Below, piece by piece: positions 9,199-18,746 of a stretch of 64,000 bases of DNA (its first letter is position 1; every line of letters begins with the position of its first letter). The stretch is from JBAVEL01 sp049587715 (GTDB taxonomy: Bacteria > Bacteroidota > Ignavibacteria > UBA10030 > UBA6906). The notes under the pieces are model-generated. The model worked only from the letters and a program-made list of their open reading frames with translations. It had not been told where the DNA came from and did not search any database. The stretch lies in contig JBAVEL010000120.1 in assembly GCA_049587715.1 (NCBI GenBank), positions 1 to 64,000 on the forward strand, given 5' to 3'. The translations under genes were made by a program, and so were the position numbers.

Positions 9199-9227
9199 TT
9201 GAATCCCTGCGTAAAACCGGTTATCTT
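9199..9227 (+). promoter_or_regulatory. Predicted promoter of the acyl-CoA mutase gene
   Basis: TTGAAT (9199-9204), 17-base spacer, TATCTT (9222-9227). The predicted start near 9234 leaves a leader of about 39 bases containing GGAGAAGGAG just before the ATG. Confidence 0.65.
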
Positions 9228-9272
9228 CCATCGCATTCCGTGCCACTGCACGACCCACCGGGAGAAGGAGCC

Positions 9273-10913
<1,641 letters not shown>

Positions 10914-10949
10914 GCGCACCTGTTCCGCAGACCGATCGGGGCGCGCCCG

Positions 10950-11846
10950 GTGACCGCCCGAACCCGCGCCGAAGCCGTCCTCGTGGGGGGAACGGTCATC
11001 TGGGGAAGCACCTTTGTGGCCCAGAAATTCGTCCTGACGGGCGTCGATCCCCTGACCATGGTGGGCGTCCGGTTCACGCTGGCCGCCCTCTTCTTTGGAG
11101 CGCTCTACGCACGGCGGATCTTCCCCCTGCGGAGACCGCAACTCTGGAAGGGATCCCTCCTGGCCCTCTTCCTCTTCCTCGGCTTCCTGACCCAGACGGT
11201 GGGTCTGCTGTCCACGACCGCGTCCAAGTCAGCCTTCATCACGGGCATGATGGTGATCTTTACACCCGTCCTGCAGGTGGTGATCGAGCGCCGCGCCCCC
11301 AATGTCGGGAACGCTCTGGGAGCGCTCATCGTTCTGGGGGGTTTGTGGATGCTGACCTCCCCCGCGGGGGGCTCGTTCAATGCGGGGGATGCCCTCACGC
11401 TCCTCTGTGCCCTGAGCTTCGGCATCTACATTGTCTACCTGGACGTGGTGTCCCAGGAGGCGACCCCCCTGCAGCTTGCCTTCATCCAGTCGGCCGCCAC
11501 CGGGGTCTTCGCCTGGAGTTCGCTCATGCTGTTCGGCGGCTTCCGGTTCGGAGGGGGGCCGGAGGTCCTGTTCTCCCTTCTGTACCTTGCCGTGCTGGCC
11601 ACCATCCTGACCACCTATCTCCAGGCGCGCTTCCAGAAGGATACAACCCCCTCGAGGGCTGTGGTGATCTTCTCCGTGGAGCCGGTTATTGCGGCGGCGC
11701 TGGCGGCGCTCCTGCTGGACGAGAGCCTCGGATCCTGGGGTCTGGGGGGCGGGCTGCTGATCGTGGCGGGGGTCCTCGTGTCCCAGTTCTCGGACCGGGT
11801 GCCGTGGCTGGGAAGGAGCCTCTTCCCGGCGGAGGGGGGCGGGTGA
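10950..11846 (+). CDS. EamA/DMT-family transporter
   Basis: 298-residue membrane protein with about ten hydrophobic segments in two repeated halves. The first half has GGTVIWGSTFVAQKFVLTG and VGVRFTLAALFFGALYARR; the second has ALSFGIYIVYLDVVSQ and FSVEPVIAAALAALLLDE. This is the drug/metabolite transporter pattern. The substrate cannot be told; members export amino acids or other metabolites. The start is GTG. The stop lies just before the promoter of the acylphosphatase gene. Confidence 0.88.
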   Translation: MTARTRAEAVLVGGTVIWGSTFVAQKFVLTGVDPLTMVGVRFTLAALFFGALYARRIFPLRRPQLWKGSLLALFLFLGFLTQTVGLLSTTASKSAFITGMMVIFTPVLQVVIERRAPNVGNALGALIVLGGLWMLTSPAGGSFNAGDALTLLCALSFGIYIVYLDVVSQEATPLQLAFIQSAATGVFAWSSLMLFGGFRFGGGPEVLFSLLYLAVLATILTTYLQARFQKDTTPSRAVVIFSVEPVIAAALAALLLDESLGSWGLGGGLLIVAGVLVSQFSDRVPWLGRSLFPAEGGG

Positions 11847-11849
11847 TGC

Positions 11850-11878
11850 TTGCATTTGTAGAGCCGCGGGCGTATTAT
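11850..11878 (+). promoter_or_regulatory. Predicted promoter giving a near-leaderless acylphosphatase mRNA
   Basis: TTGCAT (11850-11855), 17-base spacer, TATTAT (11873-11878). The predicted transcription start near 11885 is only about 6 bases before the ATG at 11891. This supports that start over the ATG at 11846, which lies upstream of the promoter. Confidence 0.6.
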
Positions 11879-11890
11879 GCGGAGTCATTT

Positions 11891-12169
11891 ATGCCGGTGT
11901 GCGTGCACATCACGGTGGGGGGAAAGGTGCAGGGCGTGGGATTCCGCTGGTTTGTGGCGGAAAAGGCCCACGCGCTGGCCCTGGAGGGGTTCGTCAGGAA
12001 CCTGGGGGATGGAAGCGTGCAGATCGAGGCGGAGGGGGAGGGCGCGGCTCTGGAACATCTGCTCCGGGAAGTGCACGCGGGTCCTCCGGGGGCGCGTGTG
12101 GCCGGCGTACGCGTCTCCTGGTCCGAGGCGGGTCGAGCGGATTACGGGGGTACCTTTCAGATACGGTGA
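11891..12169 (+). CDS. Acylphosphatase
   Basis: 92 residues, the normal acylphosphatase length. These enzymes hydrolyse carboxyl-phosphate bonds of small acyl phosphates. The phosphate loop VQGVGFRWFV provides the catalytic Arg and GFVRNLGDGSVQIEAEG provides the catalytic Asn; the C-terminal FQIR strand is present. The ATG at 11891 gives a start right before the first beta strand and follows the promoter at 11850-11878. A 15-residue longer version from 11846 is possible but would have a non-conserved extension. ispF follows after 4 bases. Confidence 0.9.
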   Translation: MPVCVHITVGGKVQGVGFRWFVAEKAHALALEGFVRNLGDGSVQIEAEGEGAALEHLLREVHAGPPGARVAGVRVSWSEAGRADYGGTFQIR

Positions 12170-12173
12170 GCGG

Positions 12174-12674
12174 ATGGCGCGGATCGGATTTGGATACGAT
12201 GTGCACAGGCTGGTGCAGGGCCGGAAGCTTGTCCTGGGGGGTGTTGAAATCGCCCACGACGCGGGACTCGATGGGCACTCGGACGCCGACGTGCTCCTCC
12301 ATGCCGTGATGGACGCGCTGCTGGGTGCCTCCGGTTTGGGGGATATCGGGAAGCACTTCCCGGATACGGACCCCCGATACCGGGGGATCTCGAGTGTCCT
12401 CCTCCTCCGTCATGTGGGAGAGCTGCTGGCCCAGCACCGCCTGGCGGTGGGGAACATTGATGCCACCGTGGTTCTCGAGCGCCCGCGGATCGCCGACGCC
12501 GTTCCGGCCATGCGCCGCGTGATTGCGGACACCCTCCGGATGGACGAACAGCGCGTCTCCATCAAGGCGACATCCAACGAGGGACTCGGGTTTGCCGGGC
12601 GATCCGAGGGGGCGGCGGCGCACGCCGTGGCCATGCTGGTGGAACCGGAAGTGCCTCCGCCTTGGAAGAGCTGA
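12174..12674 (+). CDS. ispF: 2-C-methyl-D-erythritol 2,4-cyclodiphosphate synthase
   Basis: 166-residue enzyme of the MEP isoprenoid pathway that cyclises the CDP-methylerythritol phosphate intermediate and releases CMP. Zinc ligands lie in GYDVHRL (Asp9, His11) and in HSDADVLLHAVMDALLG. GDIGKHFPDTDP, VGNIDATVVLERPRI and SIKATSNEGLGFAGRSEG complete the family pattern. It overlaps the following DedA gene by 13 bases. Confidence 0.96.
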   Translation: MARIGFGYDVHRLVQGRKLVLGGVEIAHDAGLDGHSDADVLLHAVMDALLGASGLGDIGKHFPDTDPRYRGISSVLLLRHVGELLAQHRLAVGNIDATVVLERPRIADAVPAMRRVIADTLRMDEQRVSIKATSNEGLGFAGRSEGAAAHAVAMLVEPEVPPPWKS

Positions 12675-13273
12675 TCCTCTCGCTCTCAAACCTGGACCCC
12701 CTGCTGATCGCCTCGGCGGTCTTCCTCGCGGCATATCTTGAGAATCTCCTTCCCCCGCTTCCCAGCGACCTGCTGGTGGTTTTCGGCGGCTCCCTCGTGG
12801 CGATCGGGAGTGCGGGGTTCCCGCTGATGCTCGTTGCCGCTGCGGCCGGCAGCACCCTCGGGTTCATGACGATGTTCAAGATCGGGGAGTGGTTCGGCGC
12901 CAGGATCCTGGAGCGGGGGAAGATGCCGTTTGTACCTGCCGAGGCCGTCCGCCGGGCGGAGAAATGGTTCGGGCGCTACGGGTACCGCCTGATCGTGGCG
13001 AACAGGTTTCTGGCCGGGACCAGAGCCGTGGTGTCGTTCTTCGCGGGTGTCTCCCGTCTGCATCTCGTCCGTTGCGCGGTGCTCTCCGGTGTGAGCGCCC
13101 TTGTGTGGAACGCCCTCCTGCTCGGAGCCGGATGGGCCCTGGGGCGGAACTGGCGCACGGTCGGCTTCTACCTCGGCACATACGGCCAGGTGGTCACGGG
13201 CCTTCTCATCCTGACTGCCGTGGTCTGGGCTGTCCGGGTCCTTGCCCGGAGGAAGGGGGGAGCCGCGCCGTGA
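12662..13273 (+). CDS. DedA-family membrane protein
   Basis: 203 residues. The N-terminal ENLLPPLPSDLLVVFGGSLV re-entrant segment and the NRFLAGTRAVVSFFAGVSRL block are typical of DedA/SNARE-associated proteins. Some members move undecaprenyl phosphate or phosphatidylethanolamine across the membrane, and others are needed for envelope stress resistance. The start is TTG at 12662 inside the end of ispF. The stop overlaps the next start as TGATG. The PAP2 phosphatase right behind it makes a lipid-carrier recycling role attractive, but that is inference. Confidence 0.83.
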   Translation: MEELILSLSNLDPLLIASAVFLAAYLENLLPPLPSDLLVVFGGSLVAIGSAGFPLMLVAAAAGSTLGFMTMFKIGEWFGARILERGKMPFVPAEAVRRAEKWFGRYGYRLIVANRFLAGTRAVVSFFAGVSRLHLVRCAVLSGVSALVWNALLLGAGWALGRNWRTVGFYLGTYGQVVTGLLILTAVVWAVRVLARRKGGAAP

Positions 13274-13878
13274 TGGAGCTTCTGGAAGCAGCCGACCGGG
13301 CGGTGTTCCTCTTTCTCAACAGAACCCTCAGTAGTCCGGCGGGGGACCTGCTGTGGCCCGTCATCACCGATTATGACAAGTTGCTCCCCGTTCGCATTCT
13401 GCTCGGGGGAGTATGGATCTGGCTGCTGGTGCGGGCGGGTGTGAAGGGACGCACGGCGGCACTGCTGCTGGTGCCGCTCCTGGCGGCGGGCGACCAGCTC
13501 AGCAGCAGCGTGCTGAAGGAAGCGGTGGGGAGGGCGCGCCCGTGCCACGAGGTGAACGGGGTGCCTCATGTGGAAGAGGTGCGGCTCCTTGTGGGATGCG
13601 GCTCCGGGAAGTCATTCCCCTCCTCCCATGCCGTGAACAACTTCGCCGCTGCAGCCCTCTTCGCGTACTACTACCGGCGGTGGCGGTGGTGGTTTTTCGG
13701 CTGGGCTTTCCTGGTGGCGGCCTCCCGGGTCGCCGTGGGAGTACACTACCCCTCCGACGTCCTGGGAGGGGCGTTGATCGGGATTCTCCTGGCTGCCGCC
13801 TTCCTGTGGCTTGCACGGGCGATCGGACGGGCGCGTCAGGGGCTCCGCGGATGCGGATCCATGCGCGGATCGGCATGA
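13273..13878 (+). CDS. PAP2-family membrane phosphatase
   Basis: 201 residues with several transmembrane helices. The three-part phosphatase signature is complete: KEAVGRARP, FPSSHAVNN, and SRVAVGVHYPSD. Such proteins dephosphorylate undecaprenyl pyrophosphate or phosphatidic/phosphatidylglycerol phosphates on the outer face of the inner membrane. It is coupled to the DedA gene by TGATG and to lnt by ATGA, all three acting on membrane lipids. The exact lipid is not determined by the sequence. Confidence 0.88.
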   Translation: MELLEAADRAVFLFLNRTLSSPAGDLLWPVITDYDKLLPVRILLGGVWIWLLVRAGVKGRTAALLLVPLLAAGDQLSSSVLKEAVGRARPCHEVNGVPHVEEVRLLVGCGSGKSFPSSHAVNNFAAAALFAYYYRRWRWWFFGWAFLVAASRVAVGVHYPSDVLGGALIGILLAAAFLWLARAIGRARQGLRGCGSMRGSA

Positions 13879-15539
13879 CGACGCCGGGTGAGGCGGCAGG
13901 GGGTGGGGCGGGCGGCCGCATCGTTCTCTGCGTGCTGAGCGGCCTCTTGCTGGGTCTGTCCTTCCCTCCCTTCTCCTGGGGATGGCTTGCATGCGGCGCC
14001 GTTGTGCCCCTCTTGTTTGCGCTGGAGGCGGCTCCGGGGGGATGGCCGTCCATGCGGCTTGCGTATCTGGCCATGTTGGTCTTCCATGCGGTCGTGCTGA
14101 ACTGGACCGGCGGCTATGCCCACATGAAAGACCCCTACATGCTGATTGCAGGAACCGCCACGATCGTCCTGCATCCGCTCTTCTACCTGCTGCCCCTGGG
14201 TCTCTACGGCTTCTGCCGGAGGAATCTGGGACGGTACGCCGCGCTTGGCGCTCTCCCGTTTCTCTGGGTTGGCTACGAGTATTCCCACACTCTCTCCGAG
14301 TGGTCCTTTCCCTGGCTGACGCTGGGGCATACACAGTCGCGCAACCTGCCCCTGATTCAGATTGCATCGGTGACGGGTGTGTACGGGCTCTCCTTCTGGA
14401 TTCTGGTGCTGAACGTCCTTGTGTATGCGCTGTTGTCGGGGCTTGCCGGCCACGGGTCACGGAGGCGCCCGGCCGCCGCCGCAGGGCTCCTGCTGGCTGC
14501 AGCGGCAGTCTACGCGGCCCCTGGTCTGTGGGGAAGGGGGGTGCTGGAGCGGGAACTCGGTGCAGCGGGGCGCGGATCCCCCATCCGGGTGGGGATGGTC
14601 CAGTCGAACATTGATCCCTGGGAGAAATGGAAGACGGCGGGGGACACGCACCTGCGGCTGTATCTGGAGCGGACCGGGCGCCTCATCGCCGCCGGTCCCG
14701 CGCATCCTCCCGACATCGTGATCTGGCCGGAGACCGCGGTTCCCCATTACCTCCTCACGCCGGGAGGCCGCCCCGCCCTTGATCTCCTGAGGGGGGGGAT
14801 CGCGGAACACGGGGTGGCGGTCCTCACGGGAACCCAGCATGCGGTGTTTTATGCCGACAGCGCGGCGGCGCCCCCGTCCGCAAAGCGGGATCCCCTCAAC
14901 GGGCGGCGGTATGACGCCTTCAATGCCGCGGTCCTTCTCGAGCCGGGAAGGGAAGAGGTGCCCTGGTACGGGAAGATGAAGATGGTTCCCCTTGCGGAGC
15001 GGGTCCCCTACGCGGACCTGTTCTCCTCCCTGGACGTCCTCCGGTGGGGGGTGGGAATCGGCGGATGGCAGATCGGTCCGGAACAGGTCGTTTTCCGGGA
15101 GCATGGCACCGGAGCCGCCTTCGGTGTTCTCATCTGCTATGAATCGGTGTATCCCGATTTTGTTGCGAATCTGGTCCGGCACGGGGCCGAATTCCTCGCC
15201 ATTCTGACAATTGACAGCTGGTGGGACCGCATGGGAGGGGCATACCAGCACCATGAGATCGCCGTCTTCAGAGCCGTGGAGAACCGCCGCTGGGTTGCCC
15301 GCTGCGCGGTGGGAGGCATTTCCTCGTTTATCGACCCCGCCGGAGGCGTCCACGGGAAGACGGAGCTGTTCACCGAGGCTCTCCCCGTGCGGACCATTGA
15401 GCGGAGAACCGAACGGTCATTCTATGTCGAACACGGGGACTGGCTGCCCGGGTTGTGCCTCTGGGTGGCGGGCGGATGCGTCTCCGCCGCTCTGGGCGCA
15501 CGCTGGACAGGATGGACGCGGAGGAAGCGATGCGTGTGA
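13875..15539 (+). CDS. lnt: Apolipoprotein N-acyltransferase
   Basis: 554-residue inner-membrane enzyme that adds the third acyl chain to lipoproteins. The N-terminal half has about seven hydrophobic helices. The C-terminal nitrilase-fold domain has the catalytic Glu in WPETAVPHYLL, Lys in KMKMVPLAERVPYAD and Cys in VLICYESVYPDF, followed by RAVENRRWVARC. The ATG at 13875 was preferred because it forms an ATGA overlap with the PAP2 stop; an in-frame ATG at 13851 would add eight residues. Its presence supports a diderm-type lipoprotein pathway. Confidence 0.95.
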   Translation: MTTPGEAAGGGAGGRIVLCVLSGLLLGLSFPPFSWGWLACGAVVPLLFALEAAPGGWPSMRLAYLAMLVFHAVVLNWTGGYAHMKDPYMLIAGTATIVLHPLFYLLPLGLYGFCRRNLGRYAALGALPFLWVGYEYSHTLSEWSFPWLTLGHTQSRNLPLIQIASVTGVYGLSFWILVLNVLVYALLSGLAGHGSRRRPAAAAGLLLAAAAVYAAPGLWGRGVLERELGAAGRGSPIRVGMVQSNIDPWEKWKTAGDTHLRLYLERTGRLIAAGPAHPPDIVIWPETAVPHYLLTPGGRPALDLLRGGIAEHGVAVLTGTQHAVFYADSAAAPPSAKRDPLNGRRYDAFNAAVLLEPGREEVPWYGKMKMVPLAERVPYADLFSSLDVLRWGVGIGGWQIGPEQVVFREHGTGAAFGVLICYESVYPDFVANLVRHGAEFLAILTIDSWWDRMGGAYQHHEIAVFRAVENRRWVARCAVGGISSFIDPAGGVHGKTELFTEALPVRTIERRTERSFYVEHGDWLPGLCLWVAGGCVSAALGARWTGWTRRKRCV

Positions 15540-16561
15540 TCGACCTGCGGAGCGACACGGTCACGAGGCCTTCGGCCCCCATGCGGGCCGCGATGGCAGA
15601 GGCGGAGGTGGGGGACGATGTGTTCGGCGAAGACCCATCCGTCAACCTCCTCCAGGAGAGGGTGGCTGAGATTCTGGGGAAGGAGGCGGCACTCTTCGTC
15701 CCCAGCGGGACCATGGGCAACCAGATCTGCATCAAGGTGCACACCCGTCCGGGGGACGAGGTGATTGCCGAACGGGATTCCCACGTCTTCAACTATGAAA
15801 CCGGCGGCATGGCGTTCCTGTCCGGGGTGCAGGCTCATACGGTGGAGGGAAGGGGAGGAATGCCCGCCGTGGCGCGGCTCCAGGCAGCCCTGCGGCCGAG
15901 GGTCTACTACATGCCGCGCAGTTCCCTGATCTGTCTGGAGAACACGCACAACCGCGCGGGGGGAGCCGTTCTCCCCCTTCCGGGAATACGCGACATCCGG
16001 ACCTGGGCAGCCTCGGAGGGGATTCCCATGCATCTGGACGGGGCCCGCCTCTGGAATGCCTCGGTGGCGAGCGGGGTGTCCCCCCGCGCGTATGCCGCCT
16101 TCTTCGACTCGGTCTCCGTGTGCCTCTCCAAGGGCCTGGGGGCCCCGGCCGGTTCGCTTCTTGCGGGAACGGCCGGATTCATCGCGGAGGCCAGGCGCTA
16201 CCGGAAGATCTTCGGAGGCGGCATGAGGCAATCGGGCGTTCTTGCTGCTGCGGGACTCTACGCCCTGGAACACAACGTGGAACGTCTTGCCGAGGATCAT
16301 GACAACGCGCGCCTGTTCGCTTCGGAACTGGCGGGGGAGAGTGCGCTGGAGGTAATTCCGGAGTCGGTGCACACCAATATCGTGCTGATCGGGATCGAGC
16401 GGACGGGACGGACCCAGGAGGATCTTCTCCGGCGGTTCCGGGATGCGGGAGTTCTGTTGACTCCCGGCACAGCGGGAAACCTGCGGGCCGTGACGCACAT
16501 GGATGTGACCAGCCAGGAGGTGCGTCGGGCCGCCCTGCTGATACGCCGGTCTCTTTCCTGA
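15530..16561 (+). CDS. ltaE: Low-specificity threonine aldolase (PLP beta-eliminating lyase family)
   Basis: 343-residue fold-type I PLP enzyme that cleaves threonine or allo-threonine to glycine and acetaldehyde. The start VIDLRSDTVTRPSAPMRAAM, the VGDDVFGEDPSVN segment, LFVPSGTMGNQ, MHLDGARLWNA and the PLP lysine in CLSKGLGAPAGS are all family hallmarks. The ATG at 15530 follows GGAGG at normal spacing; an ATG at 15512 is possible. It overlaps lnt by 10 bases. Confidence 0.94.
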   Translation: MRVIDLRSDTVTRPSAPMRAAMAEAEVGDDVFGEDPSVNLLQERVAEILGKEAALFVPSGTMGNQICIKVHTRPGDEVIAERDSHVFNYETGGMAFLSGVQAHTVEGRGGMPAVARLQAALRPRVYYMPRSSLICLENTHNRAGGAVLPLPGIRDIRTWAASEGIPMHLDGARLWNASVASGVSPRAYAAFFDSVSVCLSKGLGAPAGSLLAGTAGFIAEARRYRKIFGGGMRQSGVLAAAGLYALEHNVERLAEDHDNARLFASELAGESALEVIPESVHTNIVLIGIERTGRTQEDLLRRFRDAGVLLTPGTAGNLRAVTHMDVTSQEVRRAALLIRRSLS

Positions 16562-16588
16562 GGTTTCTCCTTCGGGAGTCTCTTCAGG
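16557..16588 (+). terminator. UUCG-capped hairpin at the end of the threonine aldolase gene
   Basis: CCTGAGG pairs with CTTCAGG (one G-U), then a 3x3 internal loop, then CTCC-TTCG-GGAG. The stem starts in the last codons and covers the stop. No T run follows, so it may end transcription poorly or protect the mRNA 3' end. Confidence 0.45.
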
Positions 16589-16666
16589 CGGGAAGGCGGG
16601 AATACGTCGGATTGGGACCGTTTTCGCCGTTTTTGTGAACCCCCGCCGGGCACCCTGCCCCGGGAC

Positions 16667-16695
16667 TTGCTTTTGAGGTGCGTGTTCCCTACCTT
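16667..16695 (+). promoter_or_regulatory. Predicted promoter of the rimP-nusA-infB operon
   Basis: TTGCTT (16667-16672), 17-base spacer, TACCTT (16690-16695). The predicted start near 16702 gives a leader of about 78 bases before rimP. Confidence 0.6.
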
Positions 16696-16711
16696 GCCAT
16701 GCCTTCCGCTG

Positions 16712-16733
16712 TAGCCCTTCTGGGGCTATTTTT
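16712..16733 (+). terminator. Terminator-like attenuator hairpin in the rimP leader
   Basis: TAGCCC (16712-16717), loop TTCTG, GGGCTA (16723-16728), then TTTTTG. It lies about 10 bases after the predicted transcription start and 47 bases before rimP. A stem followed by a U run inside the leader of the nusA operon suggests premature termination control, since NusA itself acts on such hairpins. Confidence 0.5.
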
Positions 16734-16779
16734 GTTTCGGACAGCGTGCAAGCAAGCAGGGCCCCGGGAGAACCGTCCC

Positions 16780-17229
16780 ATGGACATTGCCGGACTTCGG
16801 AGTCTCATCGAGAATTGCGCATCGCAGAACGGGGTCCATGTGATGGAGCTGCACATGGGCGGAAGACACCGTCCGCGCATTGAGGTGTTCATCGACGCGG
16901 AACAGGGAATCACCACGGATGTGTGTTCCCTCGTGAGCCGGAGTATAGCGGCTGCGCTGCGGGATCACCCCTTCCCGGGAGGGGGTTATACCCTGGTCGT
17001 ATCGTCACCCGGCGCCGACCGGCCGATCACGGAACCGTGGCAGTTCTCCAAACACGTGGGCAGGAAGCTCTCTCTCCGGGTGGCGGAGGCGGCCGGGGAG
17101 GCCGAGATCTCCGGCGAGCTGCTGGGCGTCGGCCCGGACGGGATCCGGTTCCGCGATGAGGCAGCGGGAGAGGAAAGGACGATCGGATTTGCAGCCCTGT
17201 TCTCGGCGCGCGTACGGACGCCGTGGTAA
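16780..17229 (+). CDS. rimP: Ribosome maturation factor RimP
   Basis: 149 residues, the usual size. RimP assists late 30S subunit assembly. The N-terminal domain carries GVHVMELHMGG, PRIEVFIDAEQGITTDVCSLVSR and the strongly conserved VVSSPGADRPITE; the C-terminal SH3-like domain follows. The ATG at 16780 was chosen because the family starts about ten residues before the first conserved helix. An upstream in-frame GTG at 16678 lies before the predicted transcription start. First gene of the classical operon with nusA 27 bases downstream. Confidence 0.93.
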   Translation: MDIAGLRSLIENCASQNGVHVMELHMGGRHRPRIEVFIDAEQGITTDVCSLVSRSIAAALRDHPFPGGGYTLVVSSPGADRPITEPWQFSKHVGRKLSLRVAEAAGEAEISGELLGVGPDGIRFRDEAAGEERTIGFAALFSARVRTPW

Positions 17230-17256
17230 CGCTCATGACATTTTCAGGAGGTGGGA

Positions 17257-18726
17257 ATGAACTCGGAGATTGTTGAATCCTTTTCTCAGATGGTCCGCGA
17301 GAAGGGGATCGACAAGGATATTCTCGCGGGCATTGTGGAAGACGTGTTCGCCATGATGGTACGCAAGAAGTACGGCCAGGACGCCAAGTTCGACGTGGTT
17401 GTCAACATGGATAAGGGGGACATCGAGATCTTCCTGGAGCGTGAGGTGGTGGCGACGGTGGAGAACCCGGTCACCCAGATAGATGTGGAGACCGCACGGG
17501 AGCTTTCGGGGGAAACCCTGGACGTCGGGGAGGACTGTGTGGAGGTCATCCCCCTCGCCTCCTTCGGGCGCCGCCTGGTGGTCAGCGCCAAGCAGAACCT
17601 CAACCAGCGCATCAAGGAGATCGAGAGGGAGCTCATCTTCAATGAGTACACCGGCGCCCTGAACGACATTGTGGTGGGGGAAATCTACCAGATCCGGAGG
17701 AACGAAATCCTCATCAACCACAACCGGAACGAGCTCATCCTTCCGAAGAGCGAGCAGATTTTCAAGGAGCGATACAAGAAGGGCGATACGATCCGGGCGG
17801 TGGTCAAGGAGGTGCGGAAGAACTCCGGGAATCCGGTTGTCGTGGTTTCCCGGGCGGATCCCGGCTTTCTGGCCAAGCTCTTTGAAATGGAGATACCCGA
17901 GATCTATGACGGCATCATCGAAATCCGCAGCATTGCACGGGAACCGGGCGAACGGGCGAAGGTCGCCGTCGAGTCGCACGATGACAGGATTGATGCGGTG
18001 GGCGCCTGCGTGGGGATGAAGGGAGTCCGGATTCACACGATCGTCCGCGAGCTCAACAACGAGAACATCGACGTCATCAATTACTCGGACCAGCCGGAGA
18101 CGTTTATCACCCGGGCGCTGGCGCCGGCCAAGCTCAAGAGCGTGGAGGTGAACCGGGAAACCCGGACCGCGAACGTGCTCGTGGGGGCTGATCAGGTTTC
18201 GCTGGCAATCGGACGAAACGGGCAGAACATCCGCCTGGCGTCCAGGCTCACGGGCTACGAGCTCAACCTGATCAAGGAGGGGGGCGAGGACGAGTACGAT
18301 ATCGAGCTCGTGGACTTCAAGGAGGAACTGGGGGAGGAGCTGTATCAGAAGCTCATCGGGGCAGGCATGGAGACCGCCAAGGATGTGATCAAGGCGGAGG
18401 AGTCGCTTCTGCTCGGTATCGAGGGAATGACGGGCGAGAAGGTCCGTGAACTCCGGGACATGATGAAGCGGGATCTGGAGGAGGCCGAGGTCGACGAGGA
18501 GGAGGAAGAAGAGGAGGCGACCGCGGGTGAGACGGAACCGGGACCCGTGGAACCTGACACCCTGGAGGCGAGCGCGGGTGAGACGGAACCGGGACCCGTG
18601 GAATCCGACACCCCGGAGGCGGGAACCGCGGAGCCGACGGATCCCCGAGAGGAGAACCCTCCCGCGGGCACGGATCAGGTGCAGGAACCGGGGGAGGAAC
18701 CCGGAAAGGGGACGGGCGGAGCATAA
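17257..18726 (+). CDS. nusA: Transcription termination/antitermination factor NusA
   Basis: 489 residues. Order: N-terminal RNA polymerase-binding domain (about 1-125), S1 domain (about 130-200, GEIYQIRRNEILINH), KH1 and KH2 (about 200-345, with VGACVGMKGVRI and LAIGRNGQNIRLASRLTGYE), one helix-hairpin segment (about 350-405), and an acidic tail rich in Glu, Pro, Thr and Gly (about 405-489). The tail contains a 17-residue tandem duplication of A-x-AGETEPGPVE (DNA 18517-18618). A strong AGGAGGTG lies before the ATG at 17257. Confidence 0.96.
   Translation: MNSEIVESFSQMVREKGIDKDILAGIVEDVFAMMVRKKYGQDAKFDVVVNMDKGDIEIFLEREVVATVENPVTQIDVETARELSGETLDVGEDCVEVIPLASFGRRLVVSAKQNLNQRIKEIERELIFNEYTGALNDIVVGEIYQIRRNEILINHNRNELILPKSEQIFKERYKKGDTIRAVVKEVRKNSGNPVVVVSRADPGFLAKLFEMEIPEIYDGIIEIRSIAREPGERAKVAVESHDDRIDAVGACVGMKGVRIHTIVRELNNENIDVINYSDQPETFITRALAPAKLKSVEVNRETRTANVLVGADQVSLAIGRNGQNIRLASRLTGYELNLIKEGGEDEYDIELVDFKEELGEELYQKLIGAGMETAKDVIKAEESLLLGIEGMTGEKVRELRDMMKRDLEEAEVDEEEEEEEATAGETEPGPVEPDTLEASAGETEPGPVESDTPEAGTAEPTDPREENPPAGTDQVQEPGEEPGKGTGGA
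18517..18618 (+). repeat. Two tandem copies of a 51-base in-frame repeat in nusA
   Basis: Copies 18517-18567 and 18568-18618 differ at only a few bases and keep the frame, each encoding 17 acidic residues around AGETEPGPVE. They sit in the disordered C-terminal tail, where copy number can vary without disturbing the folded domains. Confidence 0.9.
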
Positions 18727-18746
18727 CGATTCATCCAGGGTAGCGA

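Noticed and set aside
11846..11890. Earlier ATG for acylphosphatase overlapping the transporter stop
   Set aside because: It would add 15 non-conserved residues and lies upstream of a good promoter whose start fits the ATG at 11891. It is kept only as an alternative.
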